64,000 bases of DNA. It comes from Rivibacter subsaxonicus. GTDB taxonomy: Bacteria; Pseudomonadota; Gammaproteobacteria; Burkholderiales; Burkholderiaceae_C. A program made the translations under genes and the position numbers. Under the pieces are notes generated by a model. The model made no database searches. It worked only from the letters and a program-made list of their open reading frames with translations, and was not told the DNA's origin. The stretch is taken from positions 62,001 through 126,000 of the forward strand of contig NZ_SHKP01000008.1 in NCBI RefSeq assembly GCF_004217215.1. The letters are read 5' to 3'. Below are positions 8,835-19,206 of this stretch, one piece after another (within the stretch, counting starts at the first letter, position 1; each line of letters starts with the position of its first letter).

Positions 8835-9452
8835 TCAGTGCCCGCCTGCCGCGGGTGGGCGGGCAGGATGCGGCATGAGGCGGTCAGCGCCGGCAATCGC
8901 CAGCGCCGAGAAGAGGAAGGTGATGTGGATCAGCGTCTGCCACATCAGCACCTTCTCGTCGTAGTTGGCGGCATTGATGAAGGTCTTCAGCAGATGGATC
9001 GAACTGATGCCGATGATCGCGGTGGCCAGCTTGACCTTGAGCACCGAGGCGTTCACATGGCTCAGCCACTCGGGCTGGTCGGGGTGGTTCTCCAGCCGCA
9101 GCCGCGATACAAACGTCTCGTAGCCGCCGACGATGACCATGATCAGCAGGTTGCTGATCATCACCACGTCGATCAGCGCCAGAACCACCAGCATGACCAC
9201 CGTCTCGTTGAGCGAGTTCACGGCGGCTTCGGACTTGTAGCCGCTGCTCGCCACCAGGGTCTGGATGGCCGCCTGGTTGCCGAAGGCGGCTTCGATCAGG
9301 TGAACCAGTTCGACCCAGAACAGGTAAACATAGACGCCCTGGGCCAGGATCAGGCCCAGGTACAGCGGCAACTGCAGCCAGCGGCTGGCAAAAATCAGGT
9401 TGGACAGCGGGCGCATGCCCGCGGGCATGGGGTGGTCGAGGTTGTTTGGCAT
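8835..9452 (-). CDS. UPF0114 family integral membrane protein (YqhA-like)
   Basis: 205 residues with four hydrophobic segments. The sequence [22 protein letters not shown] near the N-terminus and the [11 protein letters not shown] stretch are characteristic of UPF0114. The function of the family is not established. It is the first gene of a likely two-gene minus-strand unit with the downstream esterase and is divergent from acs (152 bases between the starts). Confidence 0.85.
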   Translation of the reverse strand: MPNNLDHPMPAGMRPLSNLIFASRWLQLPLYLGLILAQGVYVYLFWVELVHLIEAAFGNQAAIQTLVASSGYKSEAAVNSLNETVVMLVVLALIDVVMISNLLIMVIVGGYETFVSRLRLENHPDQPEWLSHVNASVLKVKLATAIIGISSIHLLKTFINAANYDEKVLMWQTLIHITFLFSALAIAGADRLMPHPARPPAAGGH

Positions 9453-9604
9453 GGGAGGGCGGTCGAGGGAATGTCCGGTTGCGGCGAATTCTAGGTGGGG
9501 TGCATGTTGCAGCGGCTGCGTCAGGCGATAGTAAGAGGCTGCAGTGACAGTGCGAGGGCGCAGGCACAGACCCGAGCGCCCACCAGCAAAGAGGAGACAT
9601 CCAG

Positions 9605-11578
<1,974 letters not shown>

Positions 11579-11600
11579 GGCCGCGCTCCGGGCGCCCAAG

Positions 11601-11628
11601 AAAAGGCCCGCCTAGGCGGGCCTTTTTT
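11601..11628. terminator. Bidirectional Rho-independent terminator between acs and cytochrome c
   Basis: A near-perfect palindrome AAGGCCCGCCTAGGCGGGCCTT is flanked by A-rich sequence on the left and six T residues on the right. It can therefore end transcription of acs (plus) and of the convergent cytochrome gene (minus). Confidence 0.92.
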
Positions 11629-11643
11629 CATGCCGGTGGGGCT

Positions 11644-11955
11644 CTACTTCAGCCCGAGGATCCAGCCGACCAGCTGCTTGGCTTCGGCCTCGCTGACCTG
11701 CGGATTGGCCGGCATCGGCAGTTGGCCCCAGGTACCGACACCACCCTTGACGACTTTCTGTGCGAGCCGGTCGGCGGCATCCTTCTGGCCCGCGTACTTG
11801 GCGGCGATGTCCTTGAAGGACGGGCCGATCACCTTCTTGTCCACCTGGTGGCAGCTCATGCAGTTCTTCTTCTGCGCGAGCTCGGAACTGGCAAGGGCAG
11901 GCGCCGCGGCCCCCATGGCAACGGCGAGCAGGAACAGCGGCAGGCGCAGATTCAT
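11644..11955 (-). CDS. Small periplasmic cytochrome c (c551/c552 type)
   Basis: 103 residues with a signal peptide (about residues 1-22, ending ALA) and a single haem site CMSCH just after it. The methionine ligand is probably in LPMPANPQV near residue 80. Size and layout match class I cytochromes c551/c552, periplasmic electron carriers between the respiratory chain and a terminal oxidase or reductase. Partner enzymes are not encoded nearby. It shares the acs terminator and is divergent from the Trp-rich gene. Confidence 0.9.
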   Translation of the reverse strand: MNLRLPLFLLAVAMGAAAPALASSELAQKKNCMSCHQVDKKVIGPSFKDIAAKYAGQKDAADRLAQKVVKGGVGTWGQLPMPANPQVSEAEAKQLVGWILGLK

Positions 11956-12072
11956 GGAATCCTTCCTTCTGACCCGAGGGGTCATCGAGTAAAGTGCTTC
12001 GAGACATTCTATTGATCGGCGACACAGGCGAAGGCTCGATGCTGCTTGCGTCGTCGAAGAGGGCTTCGAGAC

Positions 12073-12477
12073 ATGTGGTTCATTGTGCTGGGCGTGCTGC
12101 TCCTGCTGCTCAAGCTGGTCGACGTTGGCCCGCCCGGTGCCTGGTCGTGGTGGGTGATCCTGTCGCCATTCGGCGTGGCCGCCGCGTGGTGGTGGTGGGC
12201 CGATGCGACCGGCTTCACCAAGCGCGCCGAGATGCGCAAGATGGACGAGCGCAAGAACGAGCGCCGTCGGCGCAACATGGTCGCCCTGGGCATCGATCCG
12301 CGCTCGCACGAAAAGCTGAACAAGCGTGCCGCCCAGTACAAGGCGATGCAGAGCAAGCAGGAAGAATCGATCGAGCGCAAGCGTACGGCCGAGCGCAAGA
12401 AGCAGCACGACTCGATCATTCACAGCCGCATCGACAGCGCGGTCAGCCGCGTCGACGGCGAAGACACCAAGCGCTGA
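12073..12477 (+). CDS. Small Trp-rich membrane protein (TIGR04438 type)
   Basis: 134 residues. Two N-terminal hydrophobic segments contain WSWWV and AAWWWWAD, followed by a long, strongly charged region (about residues 55-134) likely to be helical or coiled. This matches the small Trp-rich protein family of betaproteobacteria, which has no known function. The ATG at 12073 is chosen because the longer frame only adds sequence without family features. The stop codon overlaps the first copy of the intergenic palindromic repeat. Confidence 0.75.
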   Translation: MWFIVLGVLLLLLKLVDVGPPGAWSWWVILSPFGVAAAWWWWADATGFTKRAEMRKMDERKNERRRRNMVALGIDPRSHEKLNKRAAQYKAMQSKQEESIERKRTAERKKQHDSIIHSRIDSAVSRVDGEDTKR

Positions 12478-12530
12478 GTGCCGCGGCTCCAAGCCCGCCT
12501 GCGCGGGCTTGGACGGCACGAAGGACGCGA
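12476..12530. repeat. Palindromic intergenic repeat, copy 1
   Basis: It begins GAGTGCCGCGGCTCCAAGCC and contains the inverted arms TCCAAGCCCGC and GCGGGCTTGGA around a 3-base loop. Closely similar copies lie at 12567 and 46044. The first bases overlap the stop codon of the Trp-rich gene. Confidence 0.75.
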
Positions 12531-12566
12531 GCTCTGCGAGCGGCATGAGCCGAAGGTGAGCGCAGC

Positions 12567-12620
12567 GAGTGCCGCGGCTCCAGGCCCGCAGCTGCGAGCC
12601 TGGACAGCGCGAACGCCGCG
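12567..12620. repeat. Palindromic intergenic repeat, copy 2
   Basis: It starts with the same GAGTGCCGCGGCTCCA as copy 1, then diverges in the arms (CCAGGC with GCCTGG), followed by a second small hairpin (CCGCGA with TCGCGG). It lies 20 bases from the end of ilvD, between convergent genes. Confidence 0.72.
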
Positions 12621-12640
12621 ACTCGTCGCGGCCACTACTC

Positions 12641-14332
12641 TCAGCGGTCCTCGAAACGGTCGAGCACCGCGCCGGTGCTGGCGCTCGAGGCATTGAACGC
12701 GAACTTGGCCAGAACCCCGCGCGTGTAGCGCGGCTTGGGCGCGGTCCAGGCGGCGCGCCGACGTGCCAGTTCGGCGTCGCTGACCTCGAGTTGCAGCAGC
12801 AGGCGATGGGCATCGATCGTGATCGTGTCGCCCTCCTGCACCAGCGCGATCGGGCCACCGGCAGCCGCTTCCGGCGCCACGTGGCCGACCACCATGCCCC
12901 AGGTGCCGCCGGAGAAGCGACCGTCGGTGATCAGGCCGACGCTTTCACCGAGGCCCTGGCCGATCAGCGCGCCGGTGGGGGCGAGCATTTCCGGCATGCC
13001 GGGCGCGCCCTTGGGGCCGAGGTAGCGCAGCACCATCACGTCGCCGGCGACGATCTGCTTGGCCATGATCGCGGCGAGCGCCGATTGCTCGTCGTCGAAG
13101 ACCCGCGCCGGTCCACTCATGACCGGGTTCTTCAGGCCGGTGATCTTGGCCACGCAGCCTTCGCTGGAGAGGTTGCCGCGCAGGATCGCCAGATGGCCCT
13201 GGGCGTAGATCGGCTGCGCGACGGCGCGGATCACGTCCTGGTCGGTGCGCAGCGGCGGCACCTCGGCCAGGTTCTCGGCCACCGTCTTGCCGGTGATCGT
13301 GATGCAGTCGCCGTGCAGCAGGCCGGCGTCGAGCAGCAGCTTCATCACCTGCGGAATGCCGCCGGCGCGGTGCAGGTCGACCGCAAGGTACCTGCCGCTG
13401 GGCTTGAGGTCGCACAGCACCGGGATCTTCTTGCGCATGCGCTCGAAGTCGTCGATGGTCCACTCGACCTCGGCCGCGTGGGCGATGGCCAGGAAGTGCA
13501 GCACCGCGTTGGTCGAGCCGCCGGTGGCCATGATCACCGCGACCGCGTTCTCGATGCTCTTGCGGGTCACGATGTCGCGCGGCTTGAGGTCGTTGCGGAT
13601 GGCCTCGACCAGGAACCGCGCCGCCTCGGCGGTGCGGGCCACGATCTCGTCCTCGACGTTGGCCATCGTCGACGAGCCGGGCAGGGCGACGCCGAGCGCC
13701 TCGAAGGCCGAGCTCATGGTGTTGGCGGTGTACATGCCGCCGCAGGAGCCGCTGCCGGGGATCGCGCGGCGCTCGATCTGGCAGAAATCCTCTTCGCTCA
13801 TGTTGCCGGCGCTGAACTGGCCGACGGCCTCGAAGACGCTGACGATGTTGAGGTCCTGGCCCTTGTACTTGCCGGGCAGGATCGTGCCGCCGTAGACGTA
13901 GACCGCCGGCACGTTGGCGCGCAGCATGCCGATCAGGCCGCCCGGCATGTTCTTGTCGCAGCCGCCGATGACGAGCACGCCGTCCATCCACTGACCGCCG
14001 ACGCAGGTCTCGATGCAGTCCGAGATCACCTCGCGCGAGACCAGGCTGTACTTCATGCCCTCGGTCCCCATCGCCATGCCGTCGCTGATGGTCGGGGTAC
14101 CGAAGATCTGCGGGTTGGCGCCGGCCGCCTTGAGTCCCTCGACGGCGGCATCGGCCAGCCGCTGCAGGCCCGAGTTGCAGGGCGTGATCGTGCTGTGGCC
14201 GTTGGCGACGCCGACCATCGGCTTGCCGAAGTCGCTCTCCTGGTAGCCCATGCCGTAGTACATCGAGCGGTTCGGGGCGCGGGCGACGCCCTCGGTGATG
14301 TGGCTCGAGCGGCGGTTGAGAGAGTTGCTCAT
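12641..14332 (-). CDS. ilvD: Dihydroxy-acid dehydratase
   Basis: Dehydrates 2,3-dihydroxy-isovalerate and -methylvalerate in branched-chain amino acid synthesis, in the cytoplasm. It has 563 residues. The three expected Fe-S cysteines are visible at C52 (TPCNSG), C125 (GGCDKNMPG) and C197 (GSCGGMY). The start [10 protein letters not shown] at 14332 matches the family; the longer open frame upstream is not conserved in character. The gene is divergent from a LysR regulator with 97 bases between the starts, so the regulator may act on it, though this arrangement is only suggestive. Confidence 0.96.
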   Translation of the reverse strand: MSNSLNRRSSHITEGVARAPNRSMYYGMGYQESDFGKPMVGVANGHSTITPCNSGLQRLADAAVEGLKAAGANPQIFGTPTISDGMAMGTEGMKYSLVSREVISDCIETCVGGQWMDGVLVIGGCDKNMPGGLIGMLRANVPAVYVYGGTILPGKYKGQDLNIVSVFEAVGQFSAGNMSEEDFCQIERRAIPGSGSCGGMYTANTMSSAFEALGVALPGSSTMANVEDEIVARTAEAARFLVEAIRNDLKPRDIVTRKSIENAVAVIMATGGSTNAVLHFLAIAHAAEVEWTIDDFERMRKKIPVLCDLKPSGRYLAVDLHRAGGIPQVMKLLLDAGLLHGDCITITGKTVAENLAEVPPLRTDQDVIRAVAQPIYAQGHLAILRGNLSSEGCVAKITGLKNPVMSGPARVFDDEQSALAAIMAKQIVAGDVMVLRYLGPKGAPGMPEMLAPTGALIGQGLGESVGLITDGRFSGGTWGMVVGHVAPEAAAGGPIALVQEGDTITIDAHRLLLQLEVSDAELARRRAAWTAPKPRYTRGVLAKFAFNASSASTGAVLDRFEDR

Positions 14333-14429
14333 GGCGGTCCTTGAACGTGCGGATTCAGGGCCGAAGTATCGGAGCCGCCGCCGACCGGCGTCCAATCGCA
14401 TCGGCTGGCGACTCTGATAAGTTCGGCTG

Positions 14430-15377
14430 ATGGAAACGACGAGTTCGAGTGCCTCGCCGGAATTGCGGGGCTGGCGCCATTTCATGCTGCTGGCCGAGAC
14501 GCTGCACTACGGCCGCGCCGCGCAGCGGCTTCACATCACGCAGCCGGCGCTGACGCAGTCGATCCTGCAGCTCGAGGCGAGGGTCGGCGAGCGGCTCTTC
14601 GAGCGCGGCCGCCGCGGCGTAGCGCTGAGCGTGGCCGGCGCGGCACTGGTCGAGCCGGTGCGCTCGCTGCTGGCCGCCGCGGCGGCGCTGCCGGCGGCCG
14701 CCCGCGAGGCCGCGGCCGGCAGCGTCGGACGGCTGCGGCTCGCCTTTGTCTCGACCATCGGCTTCGGCCCGCTGCCTGGCTGGCTGCGTGGCTTCCGGCA
14801 AGCGCAACCCGGGGTCGGCGTCGAACTGATCGAGGCCACCGCCGACGTGCAGTTGCGCGCCTTCGAGCGCGGCGAGCTCGATGCCGGCTTCGTGCTGCAC
14901 GCGCCCGAAGCGCCGCCGGCCGGGCTGGCCTCGATGGCGGTGCTCGACGAGGCGCTGTGGCTGGCGCTGCCTGAGGCTCATCCGCTGGCCGCCAGCGCGC
15001 GGCTGGCGCCGGCCGCGGTGCTGTCCGAGCCGCTGGTGCTGTTTCCGCGGGCCATCGCGCCCTCGCTGTTCGACACCGTGCTGGCGCTCTACCAGCGCCA
15101 CGGCCTGCAGCCAACCGTCGCGCAGCAGGCGATCCAGATGCAGACCATCGTCAACCTGGTCTCGGCCGGGCTCGGCCTGGCCTGGGTGCCGGCGACGATC
15201 GGCGCATTGCAGCGGCCCGGTGTGGTCTATCGGCCGGCGCCGCGGGCGCTGGAGGTGCGGGTCCGGACCAGTCTGGTCTGGCGTGCCGAGCCTTTACCGC
15301 CGCCGGCGCTGGCACGCTTCATCGACTTCGTACGTGCCCACCCGGCGCCGACGCCGCGCCGCTCGGCTGCCGTGTGA
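14430..15377 (+). CDS. LysR family transcriptional regulator
   Basis: 315 residues. The N-terminal winged helix-turn-helix (about residues 13-72) contains [20 protein letters not shown] and [13 protein letters not shown] LysR substrate-binding domain covers about residues 100-300. The binding domain resembles regulators of aromatic or organic acid use, but the effector cannot be read from sequence. It is divergent from ilvD and ends 20 bases before the lgt start, so it could regulate ilvD, itself, or a distant target. Confidence 0.88.
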   Translation: METTSSSASPELRGWRHFMLLAETLHYGRAAQRLHITQPALTQSILQLEARVGERLFERGRRGVALSVAGAALVEPVRSLLAAAAALPAAAREAAAGSVGRLRLAFVSTIGFGPLPGWLRGFRQAQPGVGVELIEATADVQLRAFERGELDAGFVLHAPEAPPAGLASMAVLDEALWLALPEAHPLAASARLAPAAVLSEPLVLFPRAIAPSLFDTVLALYQRHGLQPTVAQQAIQMQTIVNLVSAGLGLAWVPATIGALQRPGVVYRPAPRALEVRVRTSLVWRAEPLPPPALARFIDFVRAHPAPTPRRSAAV

Positions 15378-15397
15378 CGCGGCGAGAATCCCGTCCC

Positions 15398-16231
15398 ATG
15401 CTGACCCATCCGCAATACAACCCGATCGCGATCGACCTGCACTCGATCGGCATTCCCTTTGGCGTCCACTGGTACGGCCTGATGTACCTGGTGGCCTTCG
15501 TGCTCTTCCTGCTGCTGGCCCGGCTGCGCGTCTCGCGGCCGCCCTACGTGGAACTCGGCTGGACCCCGCGCGACATCGAGGACCTGCTGTTCTACGGCGT
15601 GCTCGGCGTCATCCTCGGTGGCCGACTCGGCTATGTGATCTTCTACAAGCCCGCGCATTTCCTCGCCCATCCGCTCGAGATCTTCGCCGTCTGGCAGGGC
15701 GGCATGGCCTTCCATGGCGGCTTGCTGGGCGTGATCGCCGCGCTCTGGCTGTTCGGCCGCACCCGCAAGCGACCCTTCCTCGAAGTGGCCGACGTGGTCG
15801 CGCCCTGCGCGCCGCTGGGCCTGGCGGCCGGGCGCATGGGCAACTTCATCAACGGCGAGTTGTGGGGGCGCGCCGCCGATCCGGCCTTGCCCTGGGCGAT
15901 GGTGTTTCCGCAGGCACGCGACGGCATCGCGCGGCACCCCTCGCAGCTCTACCAGTTCGCGCTCGAGGGCGTGCTGCTGTTTGCGCTGCTCTGGTGGTAT
16001 GGCCGCAAGCCGCGCGCGACCGGCCGCGTGGCGGCCTTGTTCATGATCGGCTATGGCTGCCTGCGCTTCACGGCGGAGTGGTTCCGCGAGCCCGACAGCT
16101 TCCTCGGCCTGCTCGGCCTGGGCCTGAGTATGGGCCAGTGGCTGAGCCTGCCGATGGTGGCGATCGGCCTGTGGGTGTGGTTCCGGGCGGGGCGCAACAG
16201 CACCGGCACGGTGCGCACGCGCACCGCCTGA
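15398..16231 (+). CDS. lgt: Prolipoprotein diacylglyceryl transferase
   Basis: Inner-membrane enzyme that moves a diacylglyceryl group from phosphatidylglycerol to the lipobox cysteine of prolipoproteins. It has 277 residues and about seven membrane segments. The family signature is present: [10 protein letters not shown], the HGG of AFHGGL, and [14 protein letters not shown]. The ATG at 15398 ([11 protein letters not shown]) matches the usual start; an in-frame GTG at 15374 would add eight residues and overlap the LysR stop. It ends near a hairpin that serves the opposite strand. Confidence 0.95.
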   Translation: MLTHPQYNPIAIDLHSIGIPFGVHWYGLMYLVAFVLFLLLARLRVSRPPYVELGWTPRDIEDLLFYGVLGVILGGRLGYVIFYKPAHFLAHPLEIFAVWQGGMAFHGGLLGVIAALWLFGRTRKRPFLEVADVVAPCAPLGLAAGRMGNFINGELWGRAADPALPWAMVFPQARDGIARHPSQLYQFALEGVLLFALLWWYGRKPRATGRVAALFMIGYGCLRFTAEWFREPDSFLGLLGLGLSMGQWLSLPMVAIGLWVWFRAGRNSTGTVRTRTA

Positions 16232-16243
16232 CCCGCGGCCATG

Positions 16244-16274
16244 AAAAAACCCTCCCGGCTTGCACCGGGAGGGT
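16244..16274 (-). terminator. Rho-independent terminator for the 16390-16677 gene
   Basis: Ten-base-pair stem ACCCTCCCGG / CCGGGAGGGT with a six-base loop. The A-run at 16244-16249 becomes a U-tract only on the minus strand, so it ends leftward transcripts from the small unknown gene. It may also stabilise the 3' end of lgt mRNA. Confidence 0.85.
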
Positions 16275-16389
16275 GGGGAAAGGGCCTAGGCCCTGCTGAG
16301 GAGATGGCAACCCGAACCAAGGCTCGAGTGGCCATGAAAGATGTATCAAGTTCCGTGCCACCGGCGGCTCGGGGCCGCGGCGCACGGCA

Positions 16390-16677
16390 TCAGAGGCGGT
16401 GGCTGCGGTCGAGGGCGCCGCTGATCGTGCGGCGGAACCAGCTCAGCGAATTGCCGAACAGCGAATCGGGCGCGCCAACCTCCTGCTCGCGCAGCACCTG
16501 GCGCTCGCCGAGCATGTCGAGGAAGGCGATGACGGCAGGTCGGGCCAGGCCGCTCTCGTTGGTGAGTTGGGCCACGGACGCAAAACGCTGCGACATCAGG
16601 TGCAGCATCCGGCGGTAGGCGGTGCGGTGGTAGACCGGCGGCAGGTCGGGCCAGCCGGAGAGCTTGTAGTGCTTCAT
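16390..16677 (-). CDS. Small protein of unknown function, possible winged-helix fold
   Basis: 95 residues beginning MKHYKLSGWPDLP. The middle (about residues 30-65: RFASVAQLTNESGLARPAVIAFL) has the spacing of a helix-turn-helix, followed by a short GERQVLRE wing-like stretch. This fold is my inference. Soluble and basic, with no cysteines. It has its own terminator and is transcribed alone toward lgt. A 224-base spacer separates it from divergent tsaD. I cannot name it. Confidence 0.6.
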   Translation of the reverse strand: MKHYKLSGWPDLPPVYHRTAYRRMLHLMSQRFASVAQLTNESGLARPAVIAFLDMLGERQVLREQEVGAPDSLFGNSLSWFRRTISGALDRSHRL

Positions 16678-16901
16678 GGTCCCAACGGGGGTGCCTCGGT
16701 TGAGCGTGGCGACGACTGAAGTCGTTCTATGGGACGCCAGAGTAGCGCGCGACCGTGACGGCCGAAAGACCGGTCAGCCCTGAGTTCGTGACGGTTGCAA
16801 CGGCTGAAGTGTGACAAGCTGAAAGTTGATGTACCGCCGGTTGCTGGCAGCCGGGGCCGCGGCCGGGCTCCTGCGACAACGGCGCTGTCTACACTCGCCG
16901 C

Positions 16902-17936
16902 ATGCTGATCCTGGGCTTTGAATCTTCCTGCGACGAGACCGGCGTGGCGCTGGTCGACGCCGGCGGCACCGCGCCGCCGCGCCTGCTGGCGCACGCGCTG
17001 CACAGCCAGGTGCAGATGCACGAGGCCTACGGTGGCGTGGTGCCCGAGCTTGCCTCGCGCGACCACGTTCGGCGCGTGTTGCCGCTGACACGGCAGGTGC
17101 TGACCGAGGCCGAGCGTACGCTGGCCGAGGTCGACCTGGTCGCCTTCACCCGCGGACCCGGCCTGGCCGGCGCGCTGCTGGTTGGCAGTGCCGCGGCGAG
17201 CGCGCTGGCGCTGGCGCTCAACCGGCCGGTGGTCGGCGTGCACCACCTTGAAGGACATCTGCTGTCGCCGTTCCTGTCGACCGATCCGCCCGAGTTTCCG
17301 TTCGTCGCGTTGCTGGTGTCGGGTGGTCATACCCAGTTGATGCGGGTCGACGGTGTCGGCCGCTACGAATTGCTCGGCGAGACCATCGACGATGCCGCCG
17401 GCGAGGCCTTCGACAAGAGCGCCAAGCTGCTCGGGCTGGGCTACCCGGGCGGGCCGGCGCTGGCGCGGCTGGCCGAGTTCGGCGACGCGCAGGCCTTCAA
17501 GCTGCCGCGGCCACTGCTGCACAGCGGCGACCTGGACTTCTCGTTCTCCGGGCTCAAGACGGCGGTGCGGGTGCAACTCGGCAAGCTCGGCAGCAATGTC
17601 TGCGAGCAGGGCCGCGCCGACCTGGCCGCCTCGACCCAGGCCGCGATCGTCGACGTGCTGGTCGCCAAGTCGATGGCAGCACTCAAGGCCAGCGGCCTGC
17701 GGCGGCTGGTGGTGGCCGGCGGTGTCGGCGCCAATCTGCGACTGCGCGCGCTGCTCGACGAGAAGTGCGCGCGGCGTGGCGTGCGCGTGCACTACCCCGA
17801 ACTCGCGCTGTGCACCGACAACGGCGCGATGATCGCGCTGGCCGCGGCGATGCGGGTGCAGGCCGGACTGGCGCGGCCGCAGGCGGCCGGCGCCTTCGAC
17901 GTGCTGCCGCGCTGGCCGCTGGCCGAGCTCTGTTGA
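16902..17936 (+). CDS. tsaD: tRNA N6-adenosine threonylcarbamoyltransferase TsaD
   Basis: Catalytic subunit that transfers threonylcarbamoyl to A37 of ANN-decoding tRNAs, working with TsaB and TsaE. It has 344 residues. The metal-binding HxxxH is seen at H115/H119 (HHLEGH), with [10 protein letters not shown] at the N-terminus and VSGGHTQL and [12 protein letters not shown] in the nucleotide-binding fold. Full length for the family. It ends 18 bases before the convergent Hsp20 gene. Confidence 0.96.
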   Translation: MLILGFESSCDETGVALVDAGGTAPPRLLAHALHSQVQMHEAYGGVVPELASRDHVRRVLPLTRQVLTEAERTLAEVDLVAFTRGPGLAGALLVGSAAASALALALNRPVVGVHHLEGHLLSPFLSTDPPEFPFVALLVSGGHTQLMRVDGVGRYELLGETIDDAAGEAFDKSAKLLGLGYPGGPALARLAEFGDAQAFKLPRPLLHSGDLDFSFSGLKTAVRVQLGKLGSNVCEQGRADLAASTQAAIVDVLVAKSMAALKASGLRRLVVAGGVGANLRLRALLDEKCARRGVRVHYPELALCTDNGAMIALAAAMRVQAGLARPQAAGAFDVLPRWPLAELC

Positions 17937-17954
17937 GCCTGGCCAGAGGGCCGA

Positions 17955-18431
17955 TCAGCCGATGCTCAGCTCGGTCGCGCCGGGCAGCGCCTTCTTGACC
18001 AGGTCCAGCACCAGCACGCCGTTGTCGAAGCGGGCGCTCGAGGCCTGCTCGTCGAGTTCGCGTGGCAGGCTGAAGCGGCGTTCGAAGCGGGCCGTCCCGC
18101 GCTCGGTCAGCAGGACGCGACTGGCGACTTGCGCCGGCTCGGTGCTCTCTGCGGATTCGGACTTCGGCGCAGCCTTCACGGCGGCCTCGATCGAGACGCG
18201 CTTGCCGATGATCGAGACCTTGATGTCTTCCTTGGCGACGCCGGGCAATTCGGCGCTCAGCGTGTAGCCGGCCTCGGTTTCGACGAGATCGACGGCCGGC
18301 AGGCGCGGCGCGCCGGTGCGCACGCCGTCCAGGAAGCGGTCGAAGCCGCTGTCGAACAGGCGGTCGACGGCACGGTTGAAGTCGCCGAGCGAAGCGGCGC
18401 GGTGGGAGCGGGTCACGGGCATCACGAACAT
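17955..18431 (-). CDS. Hsp20/alpha-crystallin small heat shock protein
   Basis: 158-residue ATP-independent chaperone. The alpha-crystallin domain spans about residues 45-155, with VDLVETEAGYTLSAELPGVAKEDIKV and the ending FDNGVLVLDLVKKA. It lacks the usual final IXI tail motif in clear form and ends in ATELSIG. A stretch rich in Ala, Ser and Glu (about residues 88-105) is inserted within the domain. The start at 18431 is preferred because AAGGAAG lies 5-10 bases upstream. It is divergent from rpsO. Confidence 0.88.
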   Translation of the reverse strand: MFVMPVTRSHRAASLGDFNRAVDRLFDSGFDRFLDGVRTGAPRLPAVDLVETEAGYTLSAELPGVAKEDIKVSIIGKRVSIEAAVKAAPKSESAESTEPAQVASRVLLTERGTARFERRFSLPRELDEQASSARFDNGVLVLDLVKKALPGATELSIG

Positions 18432-18541
18432 GGTGTCTTCCTTGGGTCCGGTGCTGGCGGCGCCCCTTGCGCCACCCATGACCCGCATCTGGGACTGGTG
18501 GCCGCCGATTCAAGAGCCGGCGGCGAATCGTCGGGTCGCGC

Positions 18542-18547
18542 TATAAT
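18542..18547 (+). promoter_or_regulatory. Probable -10 box of the rpsO promoter
   Basis: A perfect TATAAT at 18542-18547 in otherwise GC-rich sequence between divergent hsp20 and rpsO. No good -35 box is seen at the expected distance. If used, the rpsO leader would be about 135 bases long. Confidence 0.55.
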
Positions 18548-18653
18548 GCCCGGCTCTGCAGTCAAACGACCGCAGGGATTCGCACGGCATGGGTCGGTTT
18601 CACCCGTGACCGCAAGTCGCAACGACGAAACCGCTAGTTGCCCATCGTGGTGG

Positions 18654-18682
18654 CCTGTGGTTCGTCCCTGATCTCCCACAGG
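18654..18682 (+). promoter_or_regulatory. Candidate rpsO leader hairpin covering the ribosome binding site
   Basis: CCTGTGG (18654-18660) can pair with CCACAGG (18676-18682) around a 15-base loop. The right arm contains part of the AGGA ribosome binding site of rpsO, whose ATG is at 18689. S15 represses its own translation through leader RNA structures in several bacteria; that this hairpin does the same is inference. Confidence 0.45.
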
Positions 18683-18688
18683 AAACAC

Positions 18689-18958
18689 ATGACCACCGTC
18701 ACGATCAACAAGACCGAAGTCGTCCAGGCCAATGCCCGCGCCGCTAACGACACCGGCAGCCCCGAAGTCCAGGTCGCGCTGCTGACCGCACGCATCAACC
18801 ACCTGACGCCGCACTTCAAGGCCAACGCCAAGGACCACCACGGCCGTCGCGGCCTGTTGCGCATGGTGAGCCGCCGCCGCAAGCTGCTGGACTACCTGCG
18901 TGCCAAGGACGCCGACCGCTACACCGCGCTGATCGCCAAGCTGGGCCTGCGCAAGTAA
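18689..18958 (+). CDS. rpsO: 30S ribosomal protein S15
   Basis: 89-residue small-subunit protein that binds the central domain of 16S rRNA. Family motifs [20 protein letters not shown] and [21 protein letters not shown] are present. The start MTTVTINK is preceded by AGGAAA. Upstream in-frame codons lack conservation. It lies upstream of pnp, the usual arrangement, with a terminator between them. Confidence 0.97.
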   Translation: MTTVTINKTEVVQANARAANDTGSPEVQVALLTARINHLTPHFKANAKDHHGRRGLLRMVSRRRKLLDYLRAKDADRYTALIAKLGLRK

Positions 18959-18974
18959 TTTGCCCATGAACACG

Positions 18975-19017
18975 AAGAGCCTGTCTGGTTGCTGCCAGCA
19001 CAGGCTCTTTGTCTTTG
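18975..19017 (+). terminator. Rho-independent terminator between rpsO and pnp
   Basis: Stem AAGAGCCTGT (18975-18984) with ACAGGCTCTT (19000-19009), then a T-rich tail (TGTCTTT). As in other bacteria it probably lets part of the transcription continue into pnp. The 190 bases after it carry no gene; a CATTCCA/TGGAATG inverted pair (19051-19057 and 19096-19102) is visible there. Confidence 0.85.
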
Positions 19018-19206
19018 GAGTTCGGCCAATCAATGGGTCGGAAGATGTGTCATTCCAAGGCCGGCGCGTGAATCGCGCCCTGCAAGCGCCCGCCCTGGAA
19101 TGGCATCCCGCACCAGACGCTGACTCCCGGTTCGCCCCGCGCCGTTCCTGCGGGCCAACGCGATGAGTACGCCGCGCGTACCGAACGCTTTCAACGGAGA
19201 CACTCC

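Noticed and set aside
11996-12074. 12-base direct repeat GCTTCGAGACAT between cytochrome c and the Trp-rich gene
   Set aside because: The two copies are 67 bases apart without a symmetric element or promoter match; it could be chance.
12569-14344. 591-codon plus-strand frame opposite ilvD
   Set aside because: The ilvD reading is unambiguous with all three cluster cysteines. The opposite frame only reflects third-position GC.
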